From JBGAJN01 sp044224905 (lineage in GTDB: Bacteria > Verrucomicrobiota > Verrucomicrobiia > Limisphaerales > JBGAJN01): a stretch of DNA of 64,000 nucleotides. Shown piece after piece: positions 55,166 through 63,638 of this stretch. The DNA is taken from positions 1,488,001-1,552,000 of the forward strand of contig JBGAJN010000002.1 of assembly GCA_044224905.1 (NCBI GenBank), written 5' to 3'. The notes under the pieces were generated by a model. That model saw nothing but the letters and a program-made list of their open reading frames with translations. It was not told where the DNA came from and searched no databases. Positions within the stretch are counted from its first letter, which is position 1. Every line of letters starts with the position of its first letter. Made by a program: the position numbers and the translations under genes.

Positions 55166-56920
55166 TTACCTTAGGGCTTCCCGCTTCTTCGTCAGTTCCT
55201 TCCGCAGCTTGGCCAGCGGTAGCGTGTTGATCACGTCCTTCTTTTCCAGCCAGCCTTTGCGTGCGACGCCTGCGCCGAGGCGGAGGAAGCCGACGTGCTC
55301 GTTGCGGTGCGCGTCCACGTTGAGGACGCATTTCACGCCCTTGCTCTTCGCATACGGCCAGAGCCGCCAGTCGAGGTCGAGGCGCCACGGGTTGGCGTTG
55401 AGTTCGATCCACGTGCCGGTTTCCGCGCAGGCATCGATCACGGCGTGTTGGTTCACCGGATAAGCCTCGCGTTCCAGCAGGAGCCGGCCGGTGAGATGGC
55501 CGAGCATGTGGACGTAAGGATTTTCCGCGGCGCGGATAAGCCGCTTGGTGTTGTCGGCCTCATCGCTGCCGGCCACGTGCAAGCTCGCCACGACGACCTC
55601 GAGTTCCGCGAGCACGTCGTCATCGAAGTCGAGCCGGTCCTTCAAGATGTCCACTTCGGTGCCGGTGAGGAGCTGGAAGTCGCTGCCTTCGTCGATGAAC
55701 TGCTGGTTGATCTTCTTGACCGCCTTGAGCTGGTCGCGGAGGCGCGCGGGATCGAGGCCGTTGGCCTGAAAGCTCGCGCGGGAGTGATCGGTGATCGCCC
55801 AATAGTCGAGCCCCAGCTCGTGCATGTGCGCGGCGATATCTTCGAGCGGGTTGTGGCCGTCGCTCCACGTGGAGTGATTGTGCAAGGTGCCGCGAATATC
55901 GGTCCATTCGACGAGCCGAGGAAGTTCACCGGCCTCGGCGGCCTTGAACTCACCCTGGTCCTCACGCAGCTCCGGCGGAACACACGCGAGGTCGAGTTTC
56001 GCGTAGATTTCATCCTCCGTTTTGCAAGGGACGAGCAGCTTCGGATCGCGCGTTTCCTCCTTCGACTTGAAGAGGCCGTATTCATTCAAGCGCAAGCCGC
56101 GGGCGATCGCGCGCTGGCGCATGATGATGTTGTGCTCTTTGCTTCCGGTAAAATAATTCAGCGCGAAGGGAAACTCCGCATCGGTCACGACGCGCAAGTC
56201 GGCTTGAATGCCGCCAGTCAAGACGACGCTCGCCTTGGTCTCGCCCTTGGCGCTGACGCTCAAGATGCCGGGCTGCGTGGTGAAATACTCGATAACATTC
56301 GCGGGATGTTTCGAGGACGCGAGAAAATCGATATCGCCAATGGTCTCGCGCCAGCGACGCAGACTGCCGGCGTTACTGCAACGAATCACGTCGGGATGGC
56401 CGCGGAGGCTTTCGAGAATCGGTTCCGCCACGGCCCACGCGTCATTCAAGTGATGGCGCGACGCATAGGTGCGCTTGAATTGGATGCCTTCGAGAATCTT
56501 GCTCTGCGTCTTGTCGCCGAAACCATCGAGCGCGGCGACCTTGCCCGCATTGCAAGCGGCTTCGAGCGCTTCGATGGTTTCCACGCCCAGTTCGTCGTGG
56601 AGCTTCTTGACCTTCTTCGGTCCGAGCCCGGGTATGCCAAGCATCTCGACGAGACCGGCGGGGATCGAGGCCTTGAGCTCCTCGTAGTAGGGAAGCTTTC
56701 CGGTAGTGACGAGCGTGGTGATCTTTTCCTGCAAGGCTTCGCCGATACCTTTGATCTCGCCGAGCTTTCCGTCGGCGATGATTTTCTCGAGCGGCTCGGT
56801 GAGGCTTTCAATCGTGCGCGCGCCGTTCTGATAGGCGCGGGTCTTGAACGGGTTCTCGCCCTTCAACTCAAGCAGCGTGCCGATCTCGATCAAAATCTCG
56901 GCGACCTTTTCTTTCGTCAT
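55166..56920 (-). CDS. polX: DNA polymerase/3'-5' exonuclease PolX
   Basis: A 584-residue family X polymerase with a PHP nuclease domain, involved in base-excision-type gap filling. N-terminal helical domain: AYQNGARTIESLTE and helix-hairpin-helix segments LGEIKGIGEALQEKI and MLGIPGLGPKKVKKLHDELG. The palm has SLRRWRETIGDIDFLASS (catalytic Asp pair) and GGIQADLRVV. The PHP domain has DIRGTLHNHSTWSDGHN, LDYWAITDHS, LTGTEVDIL and NVDAHRNEH (metal ligands). Length is as expected. Divergent from thiD across 70 bp. Confidence 0.96.
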   Translation of the reverse strand: MTKEKVAEILIEIGTLLELKGENPFKTRAYQNGARTIESLTEPLEKIIADGKLGEIKGIGEALQEKITTLVTTGKLPYYEELKASIPAGLVEMLGIPGLGPKKVKKLHDELGVETIEALEAACNAGKVAALDGFGDKTQSKILEGIQFKRTYASRHHLNDAWAVAEPILESLRGHPDVIRCSNAGSLRRWRETIGDIDFLASSKHPANVIEYFTTQPGILSVSAKGETKASVVLTGGIQADLRVVTDAEFPFALNYFTGSKEHNIIMRQRAIARGLRLNEYGLFKSKEETRDPKLLVPCKTEDEIYAKLDLACVPPELREDQGEFKAAEAGELPRLVEWTDIRGTLHNHSTWSDGHNPLEDIAAHMHELGLDYWAITDHSRASFQANGLDPARLRDQLKAVKKINQQFIDEGSDFQLLTGTEVDILKDRLDFDDDVLAELEVVVASLHVAGSDEADNTKRLIRAAENPYVHMLGHLTGRLLLEREAYPVNQHAVIDACAETGTWIELNANPWRLDLDWRLWPYAKSKGVKCVLNVDAHRNEHVGFLRLGAGVARKGWLEKKDVINTLPLAKLRKELTKKREALR

Positions 56921-56955
56921 GCAGGAAATCTAAGTTCAAGGAGCAAAGATCAAAG

Positions 56956-56984
56956 TTCAAAGTTGCGTCGCGCTTGACTACAAT
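56956..56984 (+). promoter_or_regulatory. sigma70-like promoter of thiD
   Basis: TTCAAA (56956-56961, 4/6), 17 bp, TACAAT (56979-56984, 5/6). The thiD ATG is at 56991, six bases after the -10 element, so a leaderless transcript is implied. Confidence 0.45.
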
Positions 56985-56990
56985 ACGCGC

Positions 56991-57791
56991 ATGTCGAAAC
57001 GAAATCGGGTTCCCATCGCACTGACCATCGCCGGCTCGGACAGCGGCGGTGGCGCGGGAATTCAGGCGGACTTGAGAACCTTCGCCGCGCTCGGCGTGCA
57101 TGGCACGAGCGCGATCACTTGTCTCACCGCACAAAATCCCAAAGGCGTGCGCGGCATTCAGGCGGCAAATCCCGAGATCGTGCGGCAACAGATCGAAGCC
57201 GTTTTCGCGGAGCTTCCCCCCAAAGCCGTGAAGACTGGGATGTTGTTTTCCACCGAGATTATTCGCGAGGTCGCGAGCTTCTTCGCGCGCGGGAAACGCC
57301 CGTCGCTAATTGTTGATCCCGTCATGGTGGCGACGAGCGGCGCGCGTTTGCTGAAGCCCGCTGCGATGAAAGCGCTCACGGACGAACTCCTTCCGCTCGC
57401 CACGCTCGTAACGCCAAATCTCGATGAGGCGGAGATTTTGATCGGGAAAAAGCTGCGTGACGTGGATGGCTTGCGCGAGGCCGCGCGAGAGATCTGGTTG
57501 CGATACGGCTGCGCAGCGTTGGTAAAAGGCGGGCATTTGAAGGGCGCGACGGACGCCGTCGATGTCTTCTTCGATGGCGAGAATGAGTTTCTCCTCGGCG
57601 CGCCGTTCGTGAAGGGAGTCTCCACCCATGGCACCGGCTGCACCTACTCGGCGGCGATCGCGGGCTACCTGGCGCTCGGATGCGATCTGCCGTATGCCGT
57701 GAAGCTCGCGAAACGTTTCATCACTCTCGCAATCCGTCAGAGTGTACAAGCGGGGCGGCACACGGTGCTGAATCCGTTTTGGGAAGATTGA
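56991..57791 (+). CDS. thiD: hydroxymethylpyrimidine/phosphomethylpyrimidine kinase ThiD
   Basis: A 266-residue kinase that makes HMP-pyrophosphate for thiamine synthesis. Motifs: PIALTIAGSDSGGGAGIQAD at the start, TFAALGVHGTSAITCLTAQN, VKTGMLFSTEII, VDPVMVATSGARLL, TLVTPNLDEAEIL, LVKGGHLKGA, and the ATP/anion-hole motif STHGTGCTYSAAIAGYLA. No TPP riboswitch is possible in the 70 bp upstream and no other thi genes are near. A convergent terminator lies beyond its end. Confidence 0.96.
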   Translation: MSKRNRVPIALTIAGSDSGGGAGIQADLRTFAALGVHGTSAITCLTAQNPKGVRGIQAANPEIVRQQIEAVFAELPPKAVKTGMLFSTEIIREVASFFARGKRPSLIVDPVMVATSGARLLKPAAMKALTDELLPLATLVTPNLDEAEILIGKKLRDVDGLREAAREIWLRYGCAALVKGGHLKGATDAVDVFFDGENEFLLGAPFVKGVSTHGTGCTYSAAIAGYLALGCDLPYAVKLAKRFITLAIRQSVQAGRHTVLNPFWED

Positions 57792-57843
57792 AAGACTGGG
57801 ATTGCGCGCGAATCACGCAAATTGAAGCGAACGGGAAACGTGA

Positions 57844-57882
57844 AAACAAAAACACCGGAAGCGGTGAATCGCATCCGGTGTT
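57844..57882 (-). terminator. rho-independent terminator of the exported TIM-barrel gene
   Basis: On the minus strand AACACCGGA pairs with TCCGGTGTT (9 bp, 57851-57882 with a 14-nt loop), followed by TTTGTTTTC. It lies 42 bp past the stop at 57924. Confidence 0.8.
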
Positions 57883-57923
57883 ATGAATTGGTTTCGCGTT
57901 AATTCGCGTGCTTCGCGGGTCAG

Positions 57924-58802
57924 TTACTTTTTCCCCGCTGCGTAGCCGCGCACGAAGCCGATGCACTGCGCGATGTCAGGTACGGAGTGATCCCAGTTGT
58001 TCTCGTATTCAATGGAGATGTGGCCTTTGAAACCTTGCGCCTTCAGTTCATCGAGCACGGCGGGAGTATCAGAAACGCCGGTGCCGTAAATGGTGTCGGG
58101 GAGATGCTTGCCGATCTCGGTGCGTTCTTTCAGGTGCAGGCTGATGATGCGGCCCTTGAGAATCTTGATGCAGTCGAGCGGTTTCAATCCCGAGGACTGC
58201 CAGTGACCGGTGTCGGCACAGGCGCCAATGCGCGGGTCGCGATCCTTCACGAGCGCGAGGATGAAGTTCGGGTCCCAGACTTTGTAGTTGGGATCTTTTT
58301 CTTTTTTCGCGTGTTCATGATAAGCGACGCGGATGTCGAACTCCTTCACGAGCTTCTCGAGAATATCGATGCTCTTCACGTCTTCCGTCGTGATGCCGTA
58401 GAGATCCATTTTCTTGGCGAACTCAAAAATGCGGCGCCACTCGGCGGCGTCCTTGCCGGCCACGACGCCATAGTTCACCGCGCGGATGTGATGTTTCTCG
58501 AGCTTCTCCTTCACCTTGGCGATGACAGCATCGGCTGCGTCGTGATTGAAGACGATGTTGGGTTCTTCCTTGCTGAGTTTCTGGCGCGGGAAGAATTCGA
58601 TGATCTTGCCGCCGGTTTGCTCGCATTTCTCAATTGTCTCAAAAACCGTGAAACGGTTGAAGCTGTACGCCTGACACCCGATGGCGAAGCCGCCGATGCG
58701 GCAGTTGTCAGGGATTTCCGAGGCGCGCGATGAAGCGGTCGCGGTGAGCATTAGCGTGCCGGCGAACAGGCCGGTGAGGAGAATATGGGTGAATGGTTTC
58801 AT
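57924..58802 (-). CDS. Sec-exported sugar phosphate isomerase/epimerase-like TIM barrel
   Basis: A 292-residue xylose-isomerase-like TIM barrel with a Sec signal (ILLTGLFAGTLMLTATASSRA). The barrel shows GCQAYSFNRFTVFETIEKCEQ, GKIIEFFPRQKL, VNYGVVAGKDAAEWRRIF, VAYHEHAKKE, IGACADTGHWQSSGL, IISLHLKERTE and GHISIEYENNW; the Glu, Asp/His and Glu residues at strand ends are the probable metal ligands. Unlike the Tat-exported relative at 11488-12438 it uses the Sec route. A role in periplasmic sugar or inositol conversion is assumed from the family. Confidence 0.88.
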   Translation of the reverse strand: MKPFTHILLTGLFAGTLMLTATASSRASEIPDNCRIGGFAIGCQAYSFNRFTVFETIEKCEQTGGKIIEFFPRQKLSKEEPNIVFNHDAADAVIAKVKEKLEKHHIRAVNYGVVAGKDAAEWRRIFEFAKKMDLYGITTEDVKSIDILEKLVKEFDIRVAYHEHAKKEKDPNYKVWDPNFILALVKDRDPRIGACADTGHWQSSGLKPLDCIKILKGRIISLHLKERTEIGKHLPDTIYGTGVSDTPAVLDELKAQGFKGHISIEYENNWDHSVPDIAQCIGFVRGYAAGKK

Positions 58803-58929
58803 AGATTTATTGCGGACGATAATCGTTAGACGAACAGCTATTCACGTGATTGATGGGTGGACGAATAGCAGCGCCGAACCTCGGATGTGTCAAAGGAAAA
58901 GTCGATTTCAGACGCTCCGTCTCGTGCCT

Positions 58930-59820
58930 CTACGGAACGATGATTCGCAGCGCCTTGGGGCGGATGCCGAATCGCGCGGGTAAGTGTCCGACATTGTCGC
59001 CTTCGAGTTCGAACGGCATGGGGACCGCGCTGGTGACCTCCACTTCGGTGGCCTTGAAACAAACAACATCGCGCGCGTGCGGCGCGCGGCACGTGAGCAT
59101 TCCCCAACCCCAGCGGAGCAAGGTGCCGAAGCCCACTCGCGGAATGACGCACACTTCGAGGAAGCCATCGGCGGCATCGGCGTTCGGGAACACGGGCATT
59201 TTCCCGCCATAGAAGCGCCCGTTGCCCAGCAACACGAGTTCACCGCTCGCCGTATGCTTCCCGTCGCTCGCGGTGACGAGTGGTTGCGGGCCGCGCATCG
59301 CTTTCATACCGGCGATCACGTAGGCGGCAGGACCGAATTTCTTTTTCAATCTCCAATCCGTGGCGGCAATGGCGCGCGCGTCGAGTCCGGCGCCAGCCAT
59401 CTGCGCGAAGTAACGTCGCTGAAGTTTTCCCTCAACTTTGAACTCTGCGAACGGTGCATCGATCAGCCGTTCGCGCCCTTGGCTGATGGTCGCCCACGCG
59501 GCGCGCAATTTCGTCGGAATATCGAACTCCTTCGCGAAGACGTTCACGGTGCCGAGTGGCACGACGCCGAAACGTGCGCGGGCAAATCCATCAGGCGCGT
59601 CGGCAATTCCATTGACGACTTCGTTCACCGTGCCGTCGCCACCGGCGGCGACGATCGTCGTGAAACCTTCGTTCACCGCTTCGGTCGCGAGCGGTCGCGC
59701 ACCGCCGGGGCCGGTCGTGGGTTTGAAAGCGCATTCGCCGGCGTGAAGGTTCAATTCCGCGTGGAACTTGCGGGCCTTGTCGCCCTTCGCGGTGGGATTG
59801 AAAATAACGCAGACGGACAT
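58930..59820 (-). CDS. diacylglycerol kinase-family lipid kinase
   Basis: A 296-residue DAGK/YegS-like kinase. It begins VCVIFNPTAKGDKARKF, then the catalytic nucleotide loop TTIVAAGGDGTVNEVVNGIA and VPLGTVNVFAKEFDIP, followed by a beta-sandwich C-terminal domain (PCRSNLKATMSD-like segments are not used; the real frame reads AVPMPFELEGDNVGHLPARF). Members phosphorylate diacylglycerol, sphingosine or phosphatidylglycerol at the membrane. Acyl substrate unknown. It lies 46 bp after the rhomboid protease gene, in the same direction. Confidence 0.9.
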   Translation of the reverse strand: MSVCVIFNPTAKGDKARKFHAELNLHAGECAFKPTTGPGGARPLATEAVNEGFTTIVAAGGDGTVNEVVNGIADAPDGFARARFGVVPLGTVNVFAKEFDIPTKLRAAWATISQGRERLIDAPFAEFKVEGKLQRRYFAQMAGAGLDARAIAATDWRLKKKFGPAAYVIAGMKAMRGPQPLVTASDGKHTASGELVLLGNGRFYGGKMPVFPNADAADGFLEVCVIPRVGFGTLLRWGWGMLTCRAPHARDVVCFKATEVEVTSAVPMPFELEGDNVGHLPARFGIRPKALRIIVP

Positions 59821-59866
59821 GCGGCGGAGTTTGTCGGTGGCGATGCGTGATCTGTCGAGGCGAATT

Positions 59867-60739
59867 TCAGCGGAGCGCGAGCAGCCAAGCGATGCCGGTC
59901 ACGCCAACGACCATCAACAAAGCAAATCGTTGCGAGAACGAGGCGTGATCGGACTTCGGCTGCACGAACAAAGCGATGGCGCCGAAGATCGCGCCCGCGA
60001 TGAACCCGCCGAGATGCGCGACGAGATCCGTGCCCGCCGAGGAACCGAGCAAAAGGAACAGGCAGAATCCCGCCGCGGCGCTGGAGAGAACCCAACGGGC
60101 GCTCCGCGGATCGCGATTCCATTCGGGGATCGTTTGCGCCGTCAGCATACCGACCGCGCCCATCATCATGCCGGAAGCGCCGAGTCCGCGAAACGGAGCG
60201 GGATAGATGATCAAGCCAGCGATGTTGCCGGCAATGCCGGCGAACCAGCAGCCGAGCAAACCAAGCCCCGCGCCGTAGCGTGCGAAAACAAGTCCAAGAA
60301 ATACGGCGCCGAGGGTGGCGTTCGCCATGAGGTGGCCAACATCAGCGTGGAGCGTGGTGGCCGTGATGAGTCGCCACCATTCGCCTTTGTGAACGAGTTC
60401 GGAATCCATCGAGCCGACTTCGCGCAAGTTGAAACCGGTTTCCGAACTCAGGAAGAAAATCACGGCGAGCAACACGCACCAAAGCACGCCACCGCCGTGA
60501 ACGGCAACACCTTGCACCGGCAGGCGCGGCTTCCAATGCCAGCGAGGATTCTCCTGATGATACAGTTTGATCGCTTGAATGGCGCGACCGAACTGGTCGG
60601 GCTCGACCACCAGACTCCAGCGACCGTCCTCCGGCGATTGCACGATCGTCGCCGCGATATCCTGACTCGCGAGCACCAGACTCCAATCCATCGCCTGTCG
60701 TTCCGATCGGACGGGGATGTTGGTGAGCGCGGATTCCAT
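59867..60739 (-). CDS. rhomboid family intramembrane serine protease
   Basis: A 290-residue rhomboid protease with a cytoplasmic N-terminal domain of about 85 residues and six or seven membrane segments. The family signs are HADVGHLMANATLGAVFLG (HxxxN-type helix), GLGASGMMMGAVG (GxS nucleophile) and TDLVAHLGGFIAGAIFG (catalytic His). The ATG at 60739 is preferred over a TTG at 60748. The N-terminal domain with VVEPDQFGRAIQAIKLY resembles the DUF2007-like extension of some bacterial rhomboids. Probably cotranscribed with the lipid kinase gene. Confidence 0.9.
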   Translation of the reverse strand: MESALTNIPVRSERQAMDWSLVLASQDIAATIVQSPEDGRWSLVVEPDQFGRAIQAIKLYHQENPRWHWKPRLPVQGVAVHGGGVLWCVLLAVIFFLSSETGFNLREVGSMDSELVHKGEWWRLITATTLHADVGHLMANATLGAVFLGLVFARYGAGLGLLGCWFAGIAGNIAGLIIYPAPFRGLGASGMMMGAVGMLTAQTIPEWNRDPRSARWVLSSAAAGFCLFLLLGSSAGTDLVAHLGGFIAGAIFGAIALFVQPKSDHASFSQRFALLMVVGVTGIAWLLALR

Positions 60740-60868
60740 GCGTGGCAAATTTGTCCGCGGAACTTAGAGGTAAAGCGACTGGGACACAAATACTCGATGC
60801 AGTTGCTTGACGTTGGGCGGCGCTGGACAATTGACCGACTTAACCGAAGGTATCCGCGAGACGATGGT

Positions 60869-61615
60869 ATGTGTATGAGTTTGGTTCAGGCTAACTGCCG
60901 GGTCCAGTTCACTGCGGAAGACCTCGACTTCATTGTCGCGACGCTCGGATCGAAGACGGGTGGCAAGGAGTGTCTGGTTCAACTGCTGACCGATGAGGCG
61001 TCGCGCGACACCATTCTGGATGATCCCAAGCTCTATCACGCCTTGCTCGAACACCGCGGCTGCGTGCGCGTCTCCACTCACTTCTATTTCTACGTTCTCG
61101 TCCGGCAGGTGCTGCGACGCTCAGATATCAACGATCGTTCGGTGGCGGATTACGTGGCGGAAATGCTCGTCAAGTTTGCGCATCCGCAGCAGGCGCAATG
61201 CGTCGTCACCGGGCGCGCGGAACCCTGTGAATACTTTTTCGAAATGCTCGCCGCGCTGCAAAATGCCGACGATCGCGGAAACTTTTTGATCCGCGCGCAC
61301 ATGGGGAATTACTCGTTGTTTCTCGCTGGCGTGTTCCCGGATAGAATTCGCTTTCGTGCGGAGTCGCGGGGCTTTCCAAGCCTTCGTTACTACGAGCAGC
61401 TTGGTCAGACGAGCTACCGCGTCGCCAGCGATCACCCGCTCGCGCGCCGTTACAAGATGGCGGAGATCTTCGCGACGTTGGGAGAACGCTTCCAAGCGGC
61501 TCGTCTTGCGCTGAATGATCTAGCGAACCGGATCATCTCGCTGGGCGAAGTGGAATGCGGGATCGATAAGCTGCTTCGTCCCGATGGCGGTGGCGGATTG
61601 ACGCCGATGAGTTAA
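60869..61615 (+). CDS. conserved-looking protein of unknown function
   Basis: I do not recognise this family. From the ATG at 60869 the product has 248 residues (MCMSLVQANCRVQFTAEDLD…); an ATG at 60797 would add 24 residues that look non-coding, although the frame is open far upstream. Seen: soluble, mainly helical, no signal or membrane segment, several Cys (ECLVQLL, RGCVRVS, QCVVTGRAEPCEYFF), and a run NYSLFLAGVFPDRIRFRAES that reads like a folded-domain core. Coding character (GC-rich third positions) supports a real gene. It overlaps the convergent HAD gene by four bases and is divergent from the rhomboid gene. Confidence 0.75.
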   Translation: MCMSLVQANCRVQFTAEDLDFIVATLGSKTGGKECLVQLLTDEASRDTILDDPKLYHALLEHRGCVRVSTHFYFYVLVRQVLRRSDINDRSVADYVAEMLVKFAHPQQAQCVVTGRAEPCEYFFEMLAALQNADDRGNFLIRAHMGNYSLFLAGVFPDRIRFRAESRGFPSLRYYEQLGQTSYRVASDHPLARRYKMAEIFATLGERFQAARLALNDLANRIISLGEVECGIDKLLRPDGGGGLTPMS

Positions 61616-62217
61616 ATCACCCCGCTGCGTTTCACGGCAGCGAGTGTCGGTTCCGGATCCAAGTGGTGGATGATTTGCCAGCCACGCTCTGCGCCCGCGG
61701 CGACGTTTTCCTCGCGATCATCGAGATACAACAGGCTCGCGCCGCGTAAGCCCGTCGCGCGTTCGACGGCATCGTAGATCGTCCCTTTCGGCTTCATTGC
61801 TCCTTCCTCGTATGACAACACGTAGGCGTTGAAGTTCTTGAAGAACGGATAGTGTCGGCGGATGAAGCCGATCGCGAGCGCGTTGGTGTTGGAAAAAATG
61901 TAGGTCGGGATTCCCCGCCGACGCAGCGTGCGCTGCAGGTCGATCATCGGATCGATGGTCGTGAAGATGTCGGCGAAGAGCACTTCGAATTGCGCGCGCG
62001 TGCCGCGGTAGCCAGTCGCCTTGGTGAACTCGGCGAAGAATCCATCCGTGGTGAGGAGGCCGGTTTCGTAGCGGTGGAGCAGGGGCGATTGATTCAACGT
62101 GACGAACACTTCCTGCTCCGGCGCGGCGCACAGCGGCGCGAGATTGCGCGCGGAGCGGGAGAAATCAAAATCGAGGAGGACCTTGCCAATATCAAAGACG
62201 ACAGCTTGCGGAACCAT
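61612..62217 (-). CDS. HAD-superfamily hydrolase (subfamily IA)
   Basis: A 201-residue HAD phosphatase-like protein. Motif I reads VVFDIGKVLLDFDF, so the second Asp of DxDxT is Gly, as in the YihX-type group with DIGNVL. Motif II is TYIFSNTNALAIGFI (Ser/Thr), the motif III Lys is in GAMKPKGTIYDAV, and motif IV is YLDDREENVAAGAERG. Relatives dephosphorylate alpha-D-glucose-1-phosphate or other sugar phosphates. It is upstream of nothing on its strand within 30 bp except recR, which precedes it. Confidence 0.9.
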   Translation of the reverse strand: MVPQAVVFDIGKVLLDFDFSRSARNLAPLCAAPEQEVFVTLNQSPLLHRYETGLLTTDGFFAEFTKATGYRGTRAQFEVLFADIFTTIDPMIDLQRTLRRRGIPTYIFSNTNALAIGFIRRHYPFFKNFNAYVLSYEEGAMKPKGTIYDAVERATGLRGASLLYLDDREENVAAGAERGWQIIHHLDPEPTLAAVKRSGVI

Positions 62218-62247
62218 GTGAGTGCAGTGGGAGTTTGGTGAACGGGA

Positions 62248-62850
62248 TCAGCTCAACTCGCGCCGGCCTTCGATGGCGCGGCTGAGCGTGAGTTCATCGG
62301 CGAATTCCAGGCCGCTGCCCGCCGGCAGGCCGTGAGCGATGCGCGTCACGCGGACACCTCGCGCTGAAATTTGTTTTCCGAGATAGTGGCTCGTGGCGTC
62401 GCCCTCGACATCGGTCGGCAACGCGAGGATGACTTCGGTGACCGTCCCGGTTGCGAGCCGCTGTTCGAGCTCAGCGATGCGCAAATCCTCGGGACCGACG
62501 CCGCTCGTGGGCGAGAGTCGGCCGCCGAGCACGTGATAAACACCGCGGAAGCCGCCGGCTTTTTCGATGCTGATGACGTCCACGGCGCGTTCGACGACGC
62601 ACACGATCGAGTGATCACGGCGCGGATCGTCGCAGATGCGGCAGGGTTGTTGTTCCGTCAATCCGCCGCAGATCGAGCACGCCTGAACTTGTTCGCACGC
62701 TTTGACGAGCGAATTGGCGAGCACCTTGATCTGATCGGGATCGCTTTGGACGAGATGTAACGCGAGCCGCTCGGCCGAGCGCGGGCCAATGCCGGGCAAT
62801 CGTCGCAGTGCGGCGATCAACTCAACAATCGGCGGGGGCAGGGCGGTCAT
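62248..62850 (-). CDS. recR: recombination protein RecR
   Basis: A 200-residue RecR, which helps RecF/RecO load RecA at single-strand gaps. It has the helix-hairpin-helix LIAALRRLPGIGPRSAERLA, a four-Cys zinc finger (CSICGGLTEQQPCRIC), and the Toprim domain with IVCVVERAVDVISIEKAG, FRGVYHVLGGRLSP and EVILALPTDVEGDATSHYL. Length is standard. It follows ybaB by 72 bp in the conserved dnaX-ybaB-recR order. Confidence 0.97.
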   Translation of the reverse strand: MTALPPPIVELIAALRRLPGIGPRSAERLALHLVQSDPDQIKVLANSLVKACEQVQACSICGGLTEQQPCRICDDPRRDHSIVCVVERAVDVISIEKAGGFRGVYHVLGGRLSPTSGVGPEDLRIAELEQRLATGTVTEVILALPTDVEGDATSHYLGKQISARGVRVTRIAHGLPAGSGLEFADELTLSRAIEGRRELS

Positions 62851-62922
62851 CGTGGGGAATGCAGAAGTCAGAATGCGGACGGTAGAAAACGGCAGAGCGT
62901 TTCTACATCCGTCATGCTGCGA

Positions 62923-63237
62923 TCAGCCCATCAGTCCGGGCATGTTGAAGCCGGCAGTGGCTTTGCCCATTTCCTGATTGGAGATTTCCTTGGCTTGCGC
63001 GAGAGCGTTGTTCGAGGCCGTGAGGATCAAGTCCTCGAGCAATTGCGTGTCGCTCGGATTAACGGCCTGCGGATCGATCTTGATGCCGGCGAGCGTGCCG
63101 TCGCACTTGGCGGTGACTTTCACCACGCCGCCGCCGCTGGTGGCTTCCACGGTGCGTTGCGCGAGCTGCGCTTGAATCTGTTCGATCTGCTGCTGCATTC
63201 GCGCAGCTTGCTTCATGAGTTTGCCGATGCTGGACAT
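62923..63237 (-). CDS. ybaB: YbaB/EbfC family nucleoid-associated protein
   Basis: A 104-residue DNA-binding protein of the YbaB/EbfC family, which coats and bends DNA. It opens with a coiled helix (IGKLMKQAARMQQQIEQIQA) and continues with the beta part holding VEATSGGGVVKVTAKCDGTL, and ends with a Gly-rich Met tail (FNMPGLMG). Between it and dnaX lies a small extra gene (63243-63626) that interrupts the usual direct neighbourhood. Confidence 0.95.
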   Translation of the reverse strand: MSSIGKLMKQAARMQQQIEQIQAQLAQRTVEATSGGGVVKVTAKCDGTLAGIKIDPQAVNPSDTQLLEDLILTASNNALAQAKEISNQEMGKATAGFNMPGLMG

Positions 63238-63242
63238 ATTTT

Positions 63243-63626
63243 CTAGATTTTTTGCGGTTCAATTATTTCAACTCGACAATGTTTGCACCGACCGGATTTT
63301 AGTTTAATGCGGTCGAATTGGGAATAGAGCGGCCGTTGGCATTTCGGGCAAAGCAATTTTAATCGGCGGCATAATTTTCGATGCAAGCGAAACTCGATGA
63401 ATTCTGCGATCACAAAAAGTAAAAAAGCAGACCATCCGATCATTGCGCCCCAGTCGAAACCTTCTTCCGGTAGGCCTTTCTTAGCCGGAAAATAAATCGC
63501 CAGGATGGCTACAAAAATCAGCCCCAAGACAAAAATAATTGCCGGGATTAAAAAAATCCTCCGCCGGTATCGTCGGCGATAACGAAATCCGACCCGCGTG
63601 CTGGAGATAAAATTCTCCTGGGTCAT
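63243..63626 (-). CDS. small two-helix membrane protein with zinc-ribbon tail
   Basis: A 127-residue protein I cannot assign to a family. A very basic N terminus (TRVGFRYRRRYRRR) precedes a first membrane helix (IFLIPAIIFVLGLIFVAILA), then a second (WSAFLLFVIAEFIEF), and a C-terminal zinc-ribbon-like module CPKC…CKHC. Basic flanks suggest both ends in the cytoplasm. Codon use is visibly AT-richer than the adjacent ybaB and dnaX genes, hinting at later arrival. It sits 5 bp before ybaB and 12 bp after dnaX on the same strand. Confidence 0.75.
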   Translation of the reverse strand: MTQENFISSTRVGFRYRRRYRRRIFLIPAIIFVLGLIFVAILAIYFPAKKGLPEEGFDWGAMIGWSAFLLFVIAEFIEFRLHRKLCRRLKLLCPKCQRPLYSQFDRIKLKSGRCKHCRVEIIEPQKI

Positions 63627-63638
63627 AACAGCGAGTCT

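Noticed and set aside
55295..56977. 560-codon open frame opposite polX
   Set aside because: Same reason: antisense shadow of a confidently identified gene.
56921..56990. TPP riboswitch before thiD
   Set aside because: Only 70 bp is available and no thi-box sequence is present.
59768..60868. Long open frame before the unknown gene at 60869
   Set aside because: It is the antisense of the rhomboid and lipid kinase genes; composition is Arg/Glu/Ala-rich as expected for a GC-rich shadow frame.
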